Source: Symbiodinium natans
Lineage: Eukaryota; Sar; Dinophyceae; Suessiales; Symbiodiniaceae
Assembly: GCA_905221605.1 (NCBI GenBank)
Contig: CAJNDS010000334.1
Span: forward strand, 99,100-163,099
Reading direction: 5' to 3'
DNA: 64,000 bases
Each line of letters starts with the position of its first letter. Within the stretch, counting starts at the first letter, position 1. The notes beneath the pieces were generated by a model. It did no database searches. It worked only from the letters and a program-made list of their open reading frames with translations, and was not told the origin of the DNA. The translations under genes and the position numbers were made by a program. Of this stretch, positions 1-11,757 are shown piece after piece.

Positions 1-410
1 CCAAACCTCCTCAGCCCCCCAAAACCCAAAAACAACACAAAAAAACATGAGTGCTGAAACTGAACCTTAACCTCCAAACCCTCGACCCGAAACCTTAAAC
101 CCTAACCCTCACAAACCCGAAACCCCGAACCCCTAAACTGCTCATAGAAGCGACCCTCAGCCCTCGGCCCCCTGCACCGCCACGCTGGAGGCCATATGGG
201 CAGCCGGGCGCGCGGAGTTCCCTCGAGCTCGCAGTAGATCCTCAAAAGGCTCACAATGCAGGGCTCTGGCGGCTCTTCGGGGGGCTCCTTTTGGGGGATT
301 TGGGCTGTAGGGATTTAGGGCTGTAGGTTTTCGGGTCAAGGGTTGTAGGGGTTTAGGGTTTAGGGTTTGAGGGTTGTAGGGGTTTGGGGTTGTAGGTTAC
401 AGTTCAGGAC
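1..410. repeat. Degenerate telomere-like tracts
   Basis: CCCTAAA-like words occupy about 1-140 and the opposite orientation (TTTAGGG-like) about 297-400. Units are mutated and interrupted, so this is old interstitial sequence and not a chromosome end. The middle holds no recognisable gene. Confidence 0.6.
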
Positions 411-1435
411 TTCGGGGCGAAGCTGCCATAGGGGGTTTGGAACCTTGGCTGAGGTGGACGTTCTGGATTGAGACGTTCATTGGGGAAGCAAGAGCGCAAA
501 ACCTTACGGAGCTGTCAAGTCCAAAGCCCCCTGCGCCCCCCCCCCCCCCCTGCTTTCTCTTCAAACAAGCGCTCCCTGACCGCCGCCGAACCTTCAACCA
601 AGATCAGAAAGCGCTGAACAGCCCTCCCCCCCCCCCACCACATGCCCCTACCCCAGGCCTCCCCCCGCCCCTAGAAGCTTCCCCAGAACTGGACAGGACA
701 CATCGAGTCGAGGGGGCTAATGCCACAGGCGTTGAAGCAGTCCGCAAAGGTGCAGAGGGTCCTGGGTCTGCAGTGCAGGAAACTTAAGACCCTAGGAACC
801 CGCGAGGCGTTGCCTTAGTAGCAAGCCGCGGTTCCCTTCAACACCACTGTGAACCTATATCATGGCTTACAAGAAGGTATGTAGTTAGGTTTGGGCTCTT
901 TGGGTAACAATGCTTCACACTCCGCTCAAGCACTAGCGGCCACTAGCGCGACAAAGCTTTCATGGGCAGCCAACATAAACAAGTAACCGAGAAAAGAAAC
1001 AAGCGAGTTCATTTAAGAGCTGAAGTGACAGGGGTTCTGTTTGGTAGTGGTTCAGGGATGTTCAGGGTTTAGGCTTCGGCTTGAAATTCATAAACCTTGG
1101 ATCAAAAGTGCAGAGTAGAACGTAAATGGTCCCGGCCACTTCGACCTTTTTCACCAGAAGATTGCGTGGTCGACTACAGCACGGCCCGACTTGCTTCTCT
1201 CGTAGCAACCTCATTGAGTATATGCACGCAGTGGGTTGCCATACCCTGTATCAAGAAAGTCCATCAGCATACACGGGAGAAGACTTCAGGACAAGAGGAG
1301 AAAGTGGCCGTGCTGCTCTTTGTTGTCATAGTTGGGTAGCATTACACTTATTTAAGGGTACTTAAACCATCACCACCCCTAGAGGAATTTACCGGCCGGG
1401 AGGCCTTCGGGGGGGGGCGGTAAATTAGCATCCGC
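411..1435. other. No gene seen; C-rich simple sequence
   Basis: Contains a run of 15 C at 536-550 and another C tract near 625-637. The short open frames show no recognisable protein motif. Nothing else identifiable was seen. Confidence 0.5.
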
Positions 1436-1464
1436 GTGCGGGAGGGGTCGGTAAATATCCTTGT

Positions 1465-1746
1465 TTTCGGGCACCCGGGTTGTCTTGTTTTCCGGGTGAG
1501 GATTTGTGGTTTTCCGGGAACCCCTCGAACGACGAGGCCGTGTTTTTGGACCTTAGCCGTGCGCCGACCCCTTGGGCCCATCGGCCGGGTGGTGCATTTC
1601 TTGGTCCCCGGGGTACCTTGGTGTGTCGTTTTCTGGCTAAGGTTTTTGTGGCTCCCCAGGAACCCTGAAACAACCAGGCATTGGTTTTGGACCTTAGCCG
1701 TGCGCCAATCGGTGGGACCATCTAAGGTGCACGGCGTGCGCGCGTC
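1465..1746. repeat. Imperfect tandem duplication, ~141-bp unit
   Basis: Two diverged copies lie at about 1465-1605 and 1606-1746. They share an identical 22-base word (1544-1565 and 1685-1706), and flanking words match at the same 141-base offset. The overlapping ORFs merely reflect the repeat and are not called as genes. Confidence 0.6.
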
Positions 1747-1799
1747 TAAGGTGCACACTGCTCACACACGGTGTTTTTCAGGAGGCTATAGGGCGTGCT

Positions 1800-2040
1800 T
1801 TCCAGGAGGGCTTAGGGCTTAAGGCTTTTTGGGGTTTAGGGGTTTAAAGGTTTTTAGGGTTCAGGGCTTAGCGGTTTTTAGGCTTCAGGGTTTAGGGTCG
1901 TTTAGCGTTTAGGGGTTTAGGGTTGAGGTGTTCATAGGGTTTAAGGCTTTAGGGGTTTTTAGGGCGTGGGGCCTTTGGGGTGTAGGGTTTGGGGGTTCTG
2001 AGAGTTTAGGGCGGCTTAGGGGTTTTTAGGTTTTGGTCGC
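1800..2040. repeat. Degenerate TTTAGGG-rich tract
   Basis: Dense TTTAGGG-related words (TTAGGGG, TTTAGCG, TTAGGGC) with frequent changes. From here to 2500 there is AT-richer DNA with no recognisable gene. Confidence 0.6.
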
Positions 2041-2519
2041 ACAATCACAGGTAGAACCCAGAAACCCAAATAATTAAACTTGTACAAAAAATGTGCCAAA
2101 ATGCATCTGAAAAATGTGCCTGCGGAAGGCGCATGCAAAAGCAACAAAAAAAAAAGTGCCCAGAAGAAGCCAAAAATGCCAAACATGTAGAAAATGGTAC
2201 AAACACAAAAATAATCACATTTTTCGAGTGACTACTGCGCCAATGCAAAAGACATCACATTGTCGAGCATATGGCTGTCCACGTGAAATACATTTTTTTG
2301 GACTCAGTGAGTACATGTCCAAACTCCAGTCACATTTCCGAAACACATGTTGGCACAAATTATTCACAAGAATGATTGTGCCTGATTGCGCCACTAAATT
2401 TTAGCGATGGGTTTTGGGTTAAGGTTTCGGGTTTAGGGTTTAGGCCCCACGCATGTTGTGATTCTTGCGAGAGGGCAACAACAAAAGCAGAGGGACGGGA
2501 GTGTCCGGGACCAAACCCT

Positions 2520-2588
2520 CGTTCTCGGCTCGAGAACGGGGGTTTGCTTCCCACCAAGGAGCAAACCGCCCATTCTCGAGCCGAAAAC
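2520..2588. repeat. Inverted repeat (hairpin), ~27-bp arms
   Basis: The left arm at about 2521-2548 (containing CTCGGCTCGAGAACGG) is nearly the reverse complement of the right arm at about 2560-2587 (containing CATTCTCGAGCCGA). The loop is about 11 bases. It lies in a non-coding stretch; function unknown. Confidence 0.65.
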
Positions 2589-2610
2589 GGAGATTTGACT
2601 CTTCTAGGGT

Positions 2611-2699
2611 CTTTTTGAGCTTACCCGGAAGAAGCCTGGGGAAGTGGTACCGCCGGTCTTTTTGAGCTTGCCCGTAAGCCTGGGGAAGTGGTACCGCCC
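2611..2699. repeat. Tandem duplication of a ~45-bp unit
   Basis: The copies at 2611-2655 and 2658-2699 both start CTTTTTGAGCTT and end GGGGAAGTGGTACCGCC. The second copy lacks a few internal bases. No gene was recognised between here and 3810. Confidence 0.7.
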
Positions 2700-3343
2700 A
2701 TCTGTGGGCGGCGCTGTGCTCGGCCTGTGAAGTTGAGGTCACGTGTGCCTTGAGGACGCTGGGTGGCTGGAGTACCTGGAGCCTTCCATTGACGTGAAAA
2801 AATTGCCTTTCCATGGAAAAGTCATGGACCAAAAACGGCCCGTGAGGCTGTGAAAGTGTTCAATTCGAGGACGTTTGCTTGCAGCGTTTGCTTCCGTTTG
2901 TTGAAGCAACAAGAAGCCGGAAGCCACAACCTGGAACCCTGAATTTGCAAACTCAAACAACACGCAAACCTGAAGCCAAGCCATGAAAGCCTGAAGGAAA
3001 AGGCGGAAATGGCCAGAAGAAAGGTGGAACTAGCCGGAAAAAAGCGGCAGCCGAGAACCCTGACCTGTAGCTTCACGCTGTCATGGCATAAGAAGCAAAC
3101 CTCTGGTCGACATTCACTACGCAGGATCCCTGAAGCATTGTGATGGGCGCACTTGCCCTCAACAGGAAAATGGATGATTTTGTTTGTCATGGCTGTTTTG
3201 CTCAAACATGCTTGGTTTTGAGCGTCTTGGCTGTTTTTGGTGCAAATATGGCTTGTGGCCGTTTTTTCGCCTTCACAGAGGGTCCAGGTAGTGAAGCCGA
3301 GGAAAACAAACCTGCGCGCCGCCAGCGATGGTGTGCCACTTCC

Positions 3344-3364
3344 CACACACACACACACACACAC
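3344..3364. repeat. (CA)n microsatellite
   Basis: About ten CA dinucleotides in a row, followed by CGCGCGC. No coding frame is supported across it. Confidence 0.85.
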
Positions 3365-3810
3365 CCGCGCGCACATTGCGTGTATCCTGGAGCTCGCCGG
3401 CTTGCAGAACTACACACAGGCAGGAACGACAACGATGGGCCCGAGATGTGCACAGCCAGAGCCGGTTGCGTGGTCAGCCGTGAGCTCGGAAAGCAAGAGG
3501 GCGCTCCATGATGGCTGGCCAGCTTTGAACCAACCCGGAATTTGTCGCCGAACCCTCCCACAATGGAATGATTTTACACTGATTATACAAACTCCTGGAA
3601 ATTTACCGGGAGGAGGGTTTCAGGTCGTTCCACCCTCCCAGTGTGGAATTATTGTCAAAACCCTGCCCCGACGGGAATTATTTGCCAAACCTACTCCGGG
3701 AGGGGGACACCCCCTCCCATAGGTAAATTAGGCCAAGGGGGGGGTGATACTTAAACCCAAGAAGGAATGTAAACTTAAATTTTTCATACTATCCCAACTA
3801 TGAGCAAGTT

Positions 3811-4368
3811 CTACTTGCGCGGCGAGCGCGAGCGCGCGCGGCTTCCCGCTCGCGGCTTTGGCTGGTAGGTCTCCTTGAAGGCGTTCTTCTCGATACGGAT
3901 GATTTCCTGCACCGTGCCCGCTGCGGATGTGCTTCCGCTGGCCAGGAAGTCGCCGGAATTCACCACCATCTCCGAGCCCCAAGCAGCCATGAAGGAGCCG
4001 CCAACCTTGGCTGCCAAGGCTTCGCTGACCTCGATGGCTGTCACGCACCTGTTCGGCTTGTACATCTTGAAGCCTTTCGACTTGAGGTCCTGATCATTCG
4101 GGTCCTCCGGGCTATCGAAGAAGTAGTTTTTCTTAAACTGGGCCTCCTTCAGGATGTACTCCTCGCCATCCTTGGTCATCGCACGAACAACCATGTCACC
4201 GTCATCGGCGGTGTTTCTCGTTTCCTCCTTCCCCCCGACCACCGTCACCACGACCTCGCCCGAAACTGCCTTGCGAATCATCGCCCGCTGAAATTTCTCG
4301 TACTCCTTCCCATCTTTCGCCAGCAGGGGCCTGATCATATCCAGCGTCTCTTCCTGAGACAAAACCAT
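3811..4368 (-). CDS. Conserved-looking hypothetical protein with internal duplication, 185 aa
   Basis: This is an uninterrupted reading frame with balanced composition in otherwise non-coding DNA. I prefer the ATG at 4368 (protein starts MVLSQEETLD); an in-frame upstream ATG at 4449 would add 27 residues of poor quality. The protein is charged and soluble, with no signal peptide or membrane segment. Two halves resemble each other: residues ~40-85 contain GDMVVRA, then GEEYIL, then an FKKNYF-like end; residues ~125-175 contain GDFLA, then EIIRI, then a FKETY end. The tail is Arg/Ser-rich (GSRARSRSPRK), like a nuclear or RNA-associated tail. The stop is TAG at 3811-3813. Just upstream on the coding strand, CTGCAG could act as a splice acceptor, but no leader is visible. 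I do not recognise the family; the single-exon form suits a dinoflagellate gene. Confidence 0.6.
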   Translation of the reverse strand: MVLSQEETLDMIRPLLAKDGKEYEKFQRAMIRKAVSGEVVVTVVGGKEETRNTADDGDMVVRAMTKDGEEYILKEAQFKKNYFFDSPEDPNDQDLKSKGFKMYKPNRCVTAIEVSEALAAKVGGSFMAAWGSEMVVNSGDFLASGSTSAAGTVQEIIRIEKNAFKETYQPKPRAGSRARSRSPRK

Positions 4369-4439
4369 GGCGGAGCGCACGAAAGCTACCTGCAGGCCTC
4401 TGGAAAGCCAAGCCTCAGCCGAAAGGTCTCGGGAAAGCC

Positions 4440-4768
4440 ATGGCTTCAAGCCTCAACCCTCTAGACCCCCTGAACAACAAGCCCTCAACCCTAAGCCACC
4501 CCCACTCCCCACCCTAAACCTTAAACCTTAAACCCTGAACCCTAAACCCTAAACCCTGAACCCTCTATCGGGCCCTCATCAGCCTCAGCCCATAAAACCC
4601 TGCACCTCCTGTCTCCTTTAGGCCGGTAAGACACCGCAAGAAAAGCCGAAGCTACCCCCAAGCCCAAAGAAACCCAAGACACCATGCAATCCCGAAACAA
4701 CCATGCGCAAGCACTAAACACCTCGAACCCTAAATCTCAAACCCCTCCCCAGCCCTTCACAGTCCAAG
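4440..4768. repeat. CCCTAAA-type degenerate telomeric tract
   Basis: CCCTAAACCCTGAACC-like words run upstream of the 3811-4368 gene, mixed with unrelated sequence. The orientation is opposite to the tract at 1800-2040. Confidence 0.6.
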
Positions 4769-7700
4769 CGACTCGTAGATACCGGTGAAGACGTTGAGCC
4801 TGGCGATTCGACTGCCCTGGCAGGCCCCCCCATCCGGCCGCGTGTTGAGCACTTGCCTCAGTTGCTGAGGGAACTTTAGGGCACAGCCCTTTTAGCGCTT
4901 TTAGGATTTGAGAATTTAGGGTCTCCTCAGCTGCGCTCTCCCCATGTGAAGTGAACCCAAAGCCTCAATGGCCTCAATGCTTAGGGCCAGGGATCATGGC
5001 ATTCTGGGCATCTTGTCCGGCTGCACGGCAGTCCTCAGTTTGCGTGAGGCAGCTGACATCGGAAAGGCCCTAAATCCTAAACCGACGAACCATGACAAAA
5101 CACAACCCCCCGAAACCTCAAGCCTCGCGCCCGCAAGCCAAAGCTGCCGGGAGTCCCAGGCGGTGTTCGTGCAGGTCGCCGCCCTTTCGAGGTCTTCAGC
5201 TTTTGTTGAGTTTCGAAGGGCTTTCAACGGCTCAAAGAAAGTGGAAGAAGATCTTCTGAAGGTGGAGCTGGGTCTTCACGCAAACAACACAAGTGAACCC
5301 AAACAAGAAAATTACGGGTGTAGGGTTCAGGGATAAGCTCATGTTAACTCTGAAGCCCGAAGCACCCTCCTGGCATGTCGATCGCAGAATATCGAATAGC
5401 TTTGCCGGAGGGGTGGCAGGGGGGGCACAAGTCAACTCAACATGCAGTAAACGAGCAGTGGCGGTCCCTTCTTCGACAAGCTGATAAGAAGTCGGGCTGA
5501 CGAATCCTCGTTTCCCTGAAGCAATGGATGTTACAGGAGCTCCTGATGGCACTCAAAGCAGGTAGTTTTCAACACAGCAGAAGCTAAACGACCCCCCCCC
5601 CCCCCCACAAGTCAAAAACTTCACGTGCCCCCCTTCCCCAACACCCAGATAAGAGAAGCACCCAAGTAAACTAACCTGAGATCAGCTCGGAAACCCTTAA
5701 ATCAAGCCCTGAACAATGCTGTCGCATGCCTGCTGCGGCTGACGATGTGTCACCGAGCCTGCGCAAACTTCTTGCATCTCAGGGCCCCTTAGCAGCTTAA
5801 AGCCACCCAAGCCTGACCTTGTGAGACACGGGCCGATGGCAGGGTGTGCCTTGAACAAGACATTACGAACCTCGAAACTCCCCAAAAAATCTCCCTTAAA
5901 GCTGCTGCCCTGAACCCCCCGAAGCCCTTCCCTCATCGGTTTCAGGGCGCCTCTGAGGCCGAGGCTTGGCCCTTTAAGGGGCTCTACGCAGGCTGGGGGT
6001 TTGTTGCTGCTTCCTGAGCGTACCGCGCACAGGCTCAAAGGTCTCAGGCTTGTAGGCTCAGGCTTTGGAATGCTTGGGAGTGTTTCGGACTGCGTTTTGG
6101 GTGGGGGGGGGGGGTCTGACGGGCTAGGGGCTAGGGATTTTGGCTTGGAGAGCTGAATTGAGGGAAAGCCGGGCCTCCGATGCTTGTGTTGCAACAGCAC
6201 CTGCTGCTCCTGCGAATCAGGTTGGGGGGGGGGGGGCAAGACCATTCGGTTTACAGCTAGGCGTTCCCACTCCTCACCCGAAAGACACTCTCCACTCCGA
6301 GCATCAACTGCGCACAAGGCCCCTAAGGGCCAGGATCGCAAAGACTTGGAACTCATGGCTTGTGGACCACCAGATCCGCCCAAGAATTGGTGCTGAAAGC
6401 CCCTCAAGTCAGTCCTGCCCACCACATGCGCTGTCGGACACATCGCAGGGAATGGGATCTGCTGCCACGCCACTCAGCCAACCTCACGTGGCGGCTTTGG
6501 GGCATGGGCGACGGAAGAGTCGAGCTTAACGGGGTCCATTGGGCAGCTTTCAGTTGGGATGGAAGAGCACACCATCTCAGAGTTGTGCGGGAGAAAGGTT
6601 AGTTTTAGCACTTGCAGTGAAGACGTTCGTTTTCTTGGAACGGCAAGAAGCTGGCCTTTTGCTGACATTGGAGAAAGCCAACTATGGCGAACTCTTGAAG
6701 GAAGCGCAATGGCCAAAGAGGCCCAACCCTTCTTCGAAAAAGTTGCGGTTGACAACTTGTGCTTGCCTGCCTTGTTGTGGCATTGTAGCCACAGCTGGGT
6801 TCACTATTGCCCAGGCCGCCAAGGAATCAGAATTACTGGCGGAAGTGTGCGAGCGCTCAGATGGAAAAACATCACACAAAGTGCGATTTTGACAACAAAA
6901 TCGCCCAACATTCCACAGCAACTGCATCAAGTTGCAACTGGTAACTAGCATGCTCGACCACATCAAGAGCCCTCAAGACCGGAACTACAAGACATGTCTG
7001 CCCCGCATCTCATTCACACACATACGGTTTAGGAGCACCCTGCCAACCACATAACCCAACCGCTGTCTACGTCAACATGCTGCTTCTAAAGTTGTCACCT
7101 CTGTTGTCCTCAATTTACAGCATACGCTCTCGAGCTGGCATGCATCAAGGATACACGACCAAACGATGACAGCGGCACCAAGCATTTCCAGACCGCTGTG
7201 GCGCATGTGGCGCAGGCTCATTAGCACTGCCACATTGGCTTTATAGGGGCTTCCTCCAGCCAATATGGCTTCAGAATCTCGCGCATAGCAAGCTTGTCGA
7301 GTGAAGACACAAAGTCTTCAACCGCAAAAGGCCTTGCCACAAAACTCTTTCATCACATTTTTGAGAAACCAGCGGCGTGCTCTCATTGATGCTGATTGTT
7401 CTTGCTACCGTCTGGAACCGGTCCAGTCATTGGAGAGAAAAGTGCAAAGCGCCGGGGTGGCGTCTAGTGTCAGAAAAAACTTGGGCTTTCTTGCCTTCAC
7501 ATTGAGGTTCTGAACTTGGGCGCGCAGGCGTTTCGGCATTCGCAACGTGCAATGCCGCCACGCCGATAAACCTGATGAATTCACATTAGCACAAAGCCCC
7601 AAGCAAGGATGCCATGGGTGAATCCTTCGTATTCAGACAGATGCAACAAGAACGCTGGCAGCCCCTAGACTGCAGTGCTACACCCACCGCTAAGTAACCG

Positions 7701-8457
7701 TGAGCGCAATTGATTGTCACAATTGCGGGCAGTGGCTTCGACACAATGCTCCTCACCAACACGCGTCAAAGTCAAATCGACCTCCAACCTATCGAAAGCT
7801 AGGCTTCTTGAAACTCCCAAATCTGAGCATGACACCATGACACCTGCGATGAGGAATCATCTACTGGTAGACCTCGATCAAAAGCCCAGAAGCAGTAGCT
7901 TAGCATCTTAAACACCTTTGAACTCTTGAATTGGCGAGCCTTCTTCCTTCATTCCACCTGGCAATCCCATGTAGACTGTCTAGTGTGGCGGTCCAAAGTA
8001 CCCAGAAGGTACCTGCATCCTTTGTTTCAAATCAAGCGATGAGTGCTTTATGTCCTCCTTTCGAGAACACATCCTCCGCAGCTGGATGTAGCCAGGCCAC
8101 TTTTGGTGGCGTCTGGCACATTGCCTAGGGTGACACCTTTCTAGGCGACCAACATCTTGTTGATCTTGCGCAGCCGGTTCCAACCAACCCTGAACTTGCT
8201 ACAGCAGTTTCCAGCTTCTTGCCTATTTACAATGGAGAAGCAGATGGAAGCTACTGCAGTAGATTCTTGCTCACCCCCCTAAAGCCTATACCCTAAAGCC
8301 TAAACTTCCTAAACCTTACACCCCAAAACCCCAACCCTAAACCTTCTAGACATCAAGGCTATGAACAAGCTGGGCCTCTCCGTGCTGTATGTAGCACAAA
8401 GGGGAACTCAAGCCGGGGTTCAACCCCTTAGAAGACTTGCTCATCTTGAGCAGGCAG
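4769..8457. other. Long stretch without a recognisable gene
   Basis: Open frames here (for example 5697-6473 minus, 6140-6529 plus, 6559-6948 plus) overlap one another on both strands. They lack domain motifs and are full of Pro/Ser or homopolymer-encoded runs. C or G tracts occur near 5590-5606, 6104-6117 and 6224-6237. A CCCTAAA-like remnant lies at about 8270-8345. I see no RNA gene. Confidence 0.45.
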
Positions 8458-8603
8458 TTTAGGGTTTAGGGTTTAGGGTTTAGGGTTTAGGGTTTAGGGT
8501 TTAGGGTTTAGGGTTTAGGGTCTAGGGTCTAGGGTCTAGGGTTTAGGGTTTAGGGTTTAGGGTTTAGGGTTTAGGGTTTAGGGTTTAGGGTTTAGGGTTT
8601 AGG
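8458..8603 (+). repeat. Interstitial telomeric array (TTTAGGG)n
   Basis: About 21 uninterrupted heptamers. All are TTTAGGG except three consecutive TCTAGGG units at 8521-8541. The array ends abruptly in unique sequence on both sides, so it is interstitial. The uniformity contrasts with the mutated tracts elsewhere and suggests recent insertion or homogenisation. Confidence 0.95.
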
Positions 8604-9796
8604 ACACAGTGGAGACAGTGATCATTCTGCCATGGCGCTTCCTAACACAAAGGGGAACGGCCGGGCCCAGAATACAGCAACACACTCTTTTATGGGAACA
8701 ATGGTTTTCAAGCCGGGAGGCCCCCTACATGCTCCGGTTGAGCAGCTGCAGAATTTGAAATGGGATTTCCGAAATGGGTATCCCTTACACACACCAAATA
8801 CTATATAATGCTTGTAAAGGAACCCCCAAAAAAGGTACCCCTAACCCAGGCTGCTGCCAAAACACTTGAACACTCTTTTCAGGTCAAAACGCCCCAAAGC
8901 CGCTTTGGTGCACGTCGACATTCAAAATTCTCTAAGCCTGCTACTCGGAGTTAGATGTCAACGTCTTCGTAGTGGCCGACTTGATAGCTACACACAATAA
9001 GGGCCCTCTAGACTGGATCCATGACCTCGTGACTAGAAAGCCCGAACATACCCGAAGCGTGGACTAAGGTGGAGCTTCTCCCCATCACCAAGTCCTTATG
9101 GACATATGAAAGTCTTTTGTCCTGACACCAGGAGACTTTTCTAAGGCCTCGACATTAGCGAAAAAGCTCGTCGAACTCCTGGGGCAAATCTCCACGAGCA
9201 CACCGAGATGCATGCGCGTGTGTACGCAAACGTGTAGCAAACTCCCCAAATAATGTGGCCACTGCTGCACCGACACACATGCAGGCTAAGGTTGCCATCA
9301 GGCTAAACTAGGGTTTCAGAAAAGGGTTCTGGAGGTTTTCAGGCTCAGGGGTGAAGATTGAGGGTTTCGCTAAACCCTACACCTAAAATCTAGAAAAAAT
9401 AAACACCCTAACGTCCCAAACCCTAAACTTACCCCAGGAGACCTCCCAAGTCAGCGGCGGCCCGGCCAAAAATGACGGAGCAAAGGCCTCCACCAGGTCG
9501 AGTTGGGTTTAGGGGTTTCGGGATTTAAGGGTTTAGGGGTTTAGGGGTTTAAGGGTTAAGGGCCACATTCCTCAGTAAGAGTTGGAACTTATCCCCCAAG
9601 GCGCTAAGCCCTCAAGTGGGTTGTTCTTAGAACAACAGGATGGTGGCAGAATTAGTTGGGGGGGATGTGCTGACAAACCACAAATCCTGGACCCATTGGG
9701 TGTGGTATGTGAAGTATCGCAAGGCCCAAGTCCACGTGTTCCCTTGTAGGACCCTAAGCCCCAAACCCTACTTAGCTGCATAGACACTTCGGCTTC
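8604..9796. other. No gene seen
   Basis: Non-coding DNA with degenerate TTTAGGG/CCCTAAA words at about 9300-9560. The short frames have no motif. Confidence 0.45.
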
Positions 9797-9918
9797 GGGG
9801 GGGGGGGGGGGGGGCGGGGGGGGGGGGGGGGCGGGGGGGGCGGGGGGGGGGGGGGGCGGGGGGGGCGGGGGGGGGGGGGCAGGGGGGGGGCGGGGGGGGG
9901 GGCGGGGGAGGGGGGGGG
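9797..9918. repeat. ~120-base G-rich tract with single C/A interruptions
   Basis: Almost pure G, broken only by isolated C or A every 6-20 bases. The plus strand could form G-quadruplexes. The Pro-rich ORF on the minus strand (9572-10042) is an artefact of this tract. The exact length may be unreliable. Confidence 0.85.
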
Positions 9919-10357
9919 TTTCAGTAGAGGACGTCGATCCGCCGGCCTCGACTTCCCTTACCGCTAGGGCGTCCTGTTCTTTAGGTTGACAAAAAGGATG
10001 CTGACCCGGAGACAATGGGAAGAATAAGGTACGACTGGACACTCCCTAAACCTGGGTGAGGCTGTCAGTAGTGTTCAACGGAACGTCTCGTGCAATTGGA
10101 TCACGGCGAAGCTCTGCTAGCCGTCTGGCCTCTGCTCGCTCCTCTCTGCCATTTGTCTGCCTCACGAGCGGCTCGCTCGCTTGCCCTGACCATTCGGGCG
10201 TAGTCTCCCGGGCCGCACCACTCGCTGCACATCAGCACATGTGGCTTTGGCTTCAAGAAGGGCCCCTTTAAGGGAGTTGTTGAAACCCTATTTCAGCACT
10301 ACTTACTAAGCTCCCCCATGCTGAAAAGGGCCACCGCACGAAGGAAGGTCGACGAAA

Positions 10358-10640
10358 AACATCAAAAAACAGAACCGCTGAATCAGAAACCAGAACGGCT
10401 GAATGAGAAACCAGCCCTGAGTCAGAAACCAAAACGGGAAAATCAGAAACCAGACTTGAATCAGCAACCAGGACGGCTGAATCAGAAAACAAGACAGGTG
10501 AATCAGAAACGAAAACGGGAAAATCGGAAACCAGGAAACGGATGTTTCGGAAACCGGCGAACGGCTGATTCGGAAGAACGGAAACCGGGAAACGGCTGAT
10601 CGGAAACTTGCAAACGGCTGATTCGGAAACCGCGAAACCA
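10358..10640 (+). repeat. Minisatellite A, core AATCAGAAAC
   Basis: Tandem imperfect units such as CTGAATCAGAAACCAGAACGG repeat more than ten times, with unit lengths of about 14-21 bases. The overlapping frames on both strands are open only because of the repeat. A related array lies in the opposite orientation at 11171-11476. Confidence 0.8.
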
Positions 10641-11047
10641 CCCAAAAAAACTACCAAAACCCCTCAAAAACCTTAAAACCTCCGCTCGCATTATGGAGGC
10701 TACGGTTGAGGGTTAAGCCTTTTCACCGTTTTCACGGTTCCGGCCGCCACGACCCACGCAGTGGTGTAGGGTTTATAGTTTTGGGGTTTAGGGGCGCGTG
10801 ATGAACTTCTGAGTTTTGAGTAGGATAGCTTCTGAATCCGACGTTCCTTTCCCCGCAGTGAGTGTGGACACTTCCATAAGACTACGGGCTTCGGTCGGCT
10901 ACTGCTGCTCCGAAGGGCCCGAAGGGTTCTTGGGTCTCTTCCGTCAAAGACCATGCAGCTGCCTGAGGCAACCGATGGGGCTCTTTTCGGCTAAGAAGTT
11001 TTCCCCAGTTCGTCGGCTTGCCCCGCAGGGCATTGCGTCCCCGCCCC

Positions 11048-11048
<1 letters not shown>

Positions 11049-11108
<60 letters not shown>
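11049..11108. repeat. Poly-C tract, 60 bases
   Basis: Sixty consecutive C. It sits between minisatellites A and B. The length may be approximate because long homopolymers are error-prone in assemblies. Confidence 0.85.
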
Positions 11109-11110
<2 letters not shown>

Positions 11111-11170
11111 GCTTACTCCGACGTTGGAGCACTGGCAACATGCACGCGATTAACCCCCCCCCCATCCATT

Positions 11171-11476
11171 CGCAGTTTCTGATTCGCACAGTTTCCTGAT
11201 GCGCAGGTTTCTGATGCGCAGTTGCTGATTCGCAGGTTTCTGATGCGCAGTTGCTGATTCGCAGTTTCTGATTCGCGCGGGTTTCTGATGCGCAGTTTCT
11301 GATTCGAGCAGGTTTCTGATGCGCAGTTTCTGATTCGCTCAGGTTTCTGATGCACAGCTTCTGATGCGCGCCAGTTTCTGATTCGGAGTTTCTGAATCGG
11401 GGCAGTTTCTGACTCGGAGTTTATGATTCGCAGCTAGTTTCTGATTCGCAGGCCAGTTTCTGATTTTCTTTCTGAT
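11171..11476 (-). repeat. Minisatellite B, core GTTTCTGATTCGCAG
   Basis: Imperfect tandem units of about 15 bases alternate GTTTCTGATTCGCAG and GTTTCTGATGCGCAG. The reverse complement of the core carries AATCAGAAAC, the core of minisatellite A, so the two arrays are relatives in inverted orientation. Confidence 0.8.
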
Positions 11477-11757
11477 CCACGGAGGAACCACCACAAGAAG
11501 TAGCCATGAAGAGACGACTAGGGGACTTTTGGCTTAGGGCATACCAATGTGGGGCGGCTTGGGGTTTAATGTGATAAGACCTTGAAACCCCAAAACAACC
11601 GAAACTAACTTCGCCATCTGCCAATCAGAATCAGGCAGAATCAGGGTTCACTGTAGGTTTTAACCCATGCAGCCTGCATGAACAGTAAACCCGAGACCCA
11701 TGTAGCCCATGTAAACATCTCAACTCAAGACGCTACAGAAAGACGCCACCGAAAGAC

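Noticed and set aside
5697-6473. 258-codon minus ORF
   Set aside because: Pro/Ser-rich, crosses a G homopolymer, no motif, overlapped by plus frames.
9572-10042. Pro-rich 156-codon minus ORF
   Set aside because: Most of it is the reverse complement of the poly-G tract; no protein motif.
10944-11199. Gly-rich and Pro-rich ORFs over the poly-C tract
   Set aside because: Encoded by a 60-base homopolymer.
10358-11476. CRISPR-like array
   Set aside because: Units are adjacent degenerate minisatellite repeats without unique spacers, and the genome is eukaryotic.
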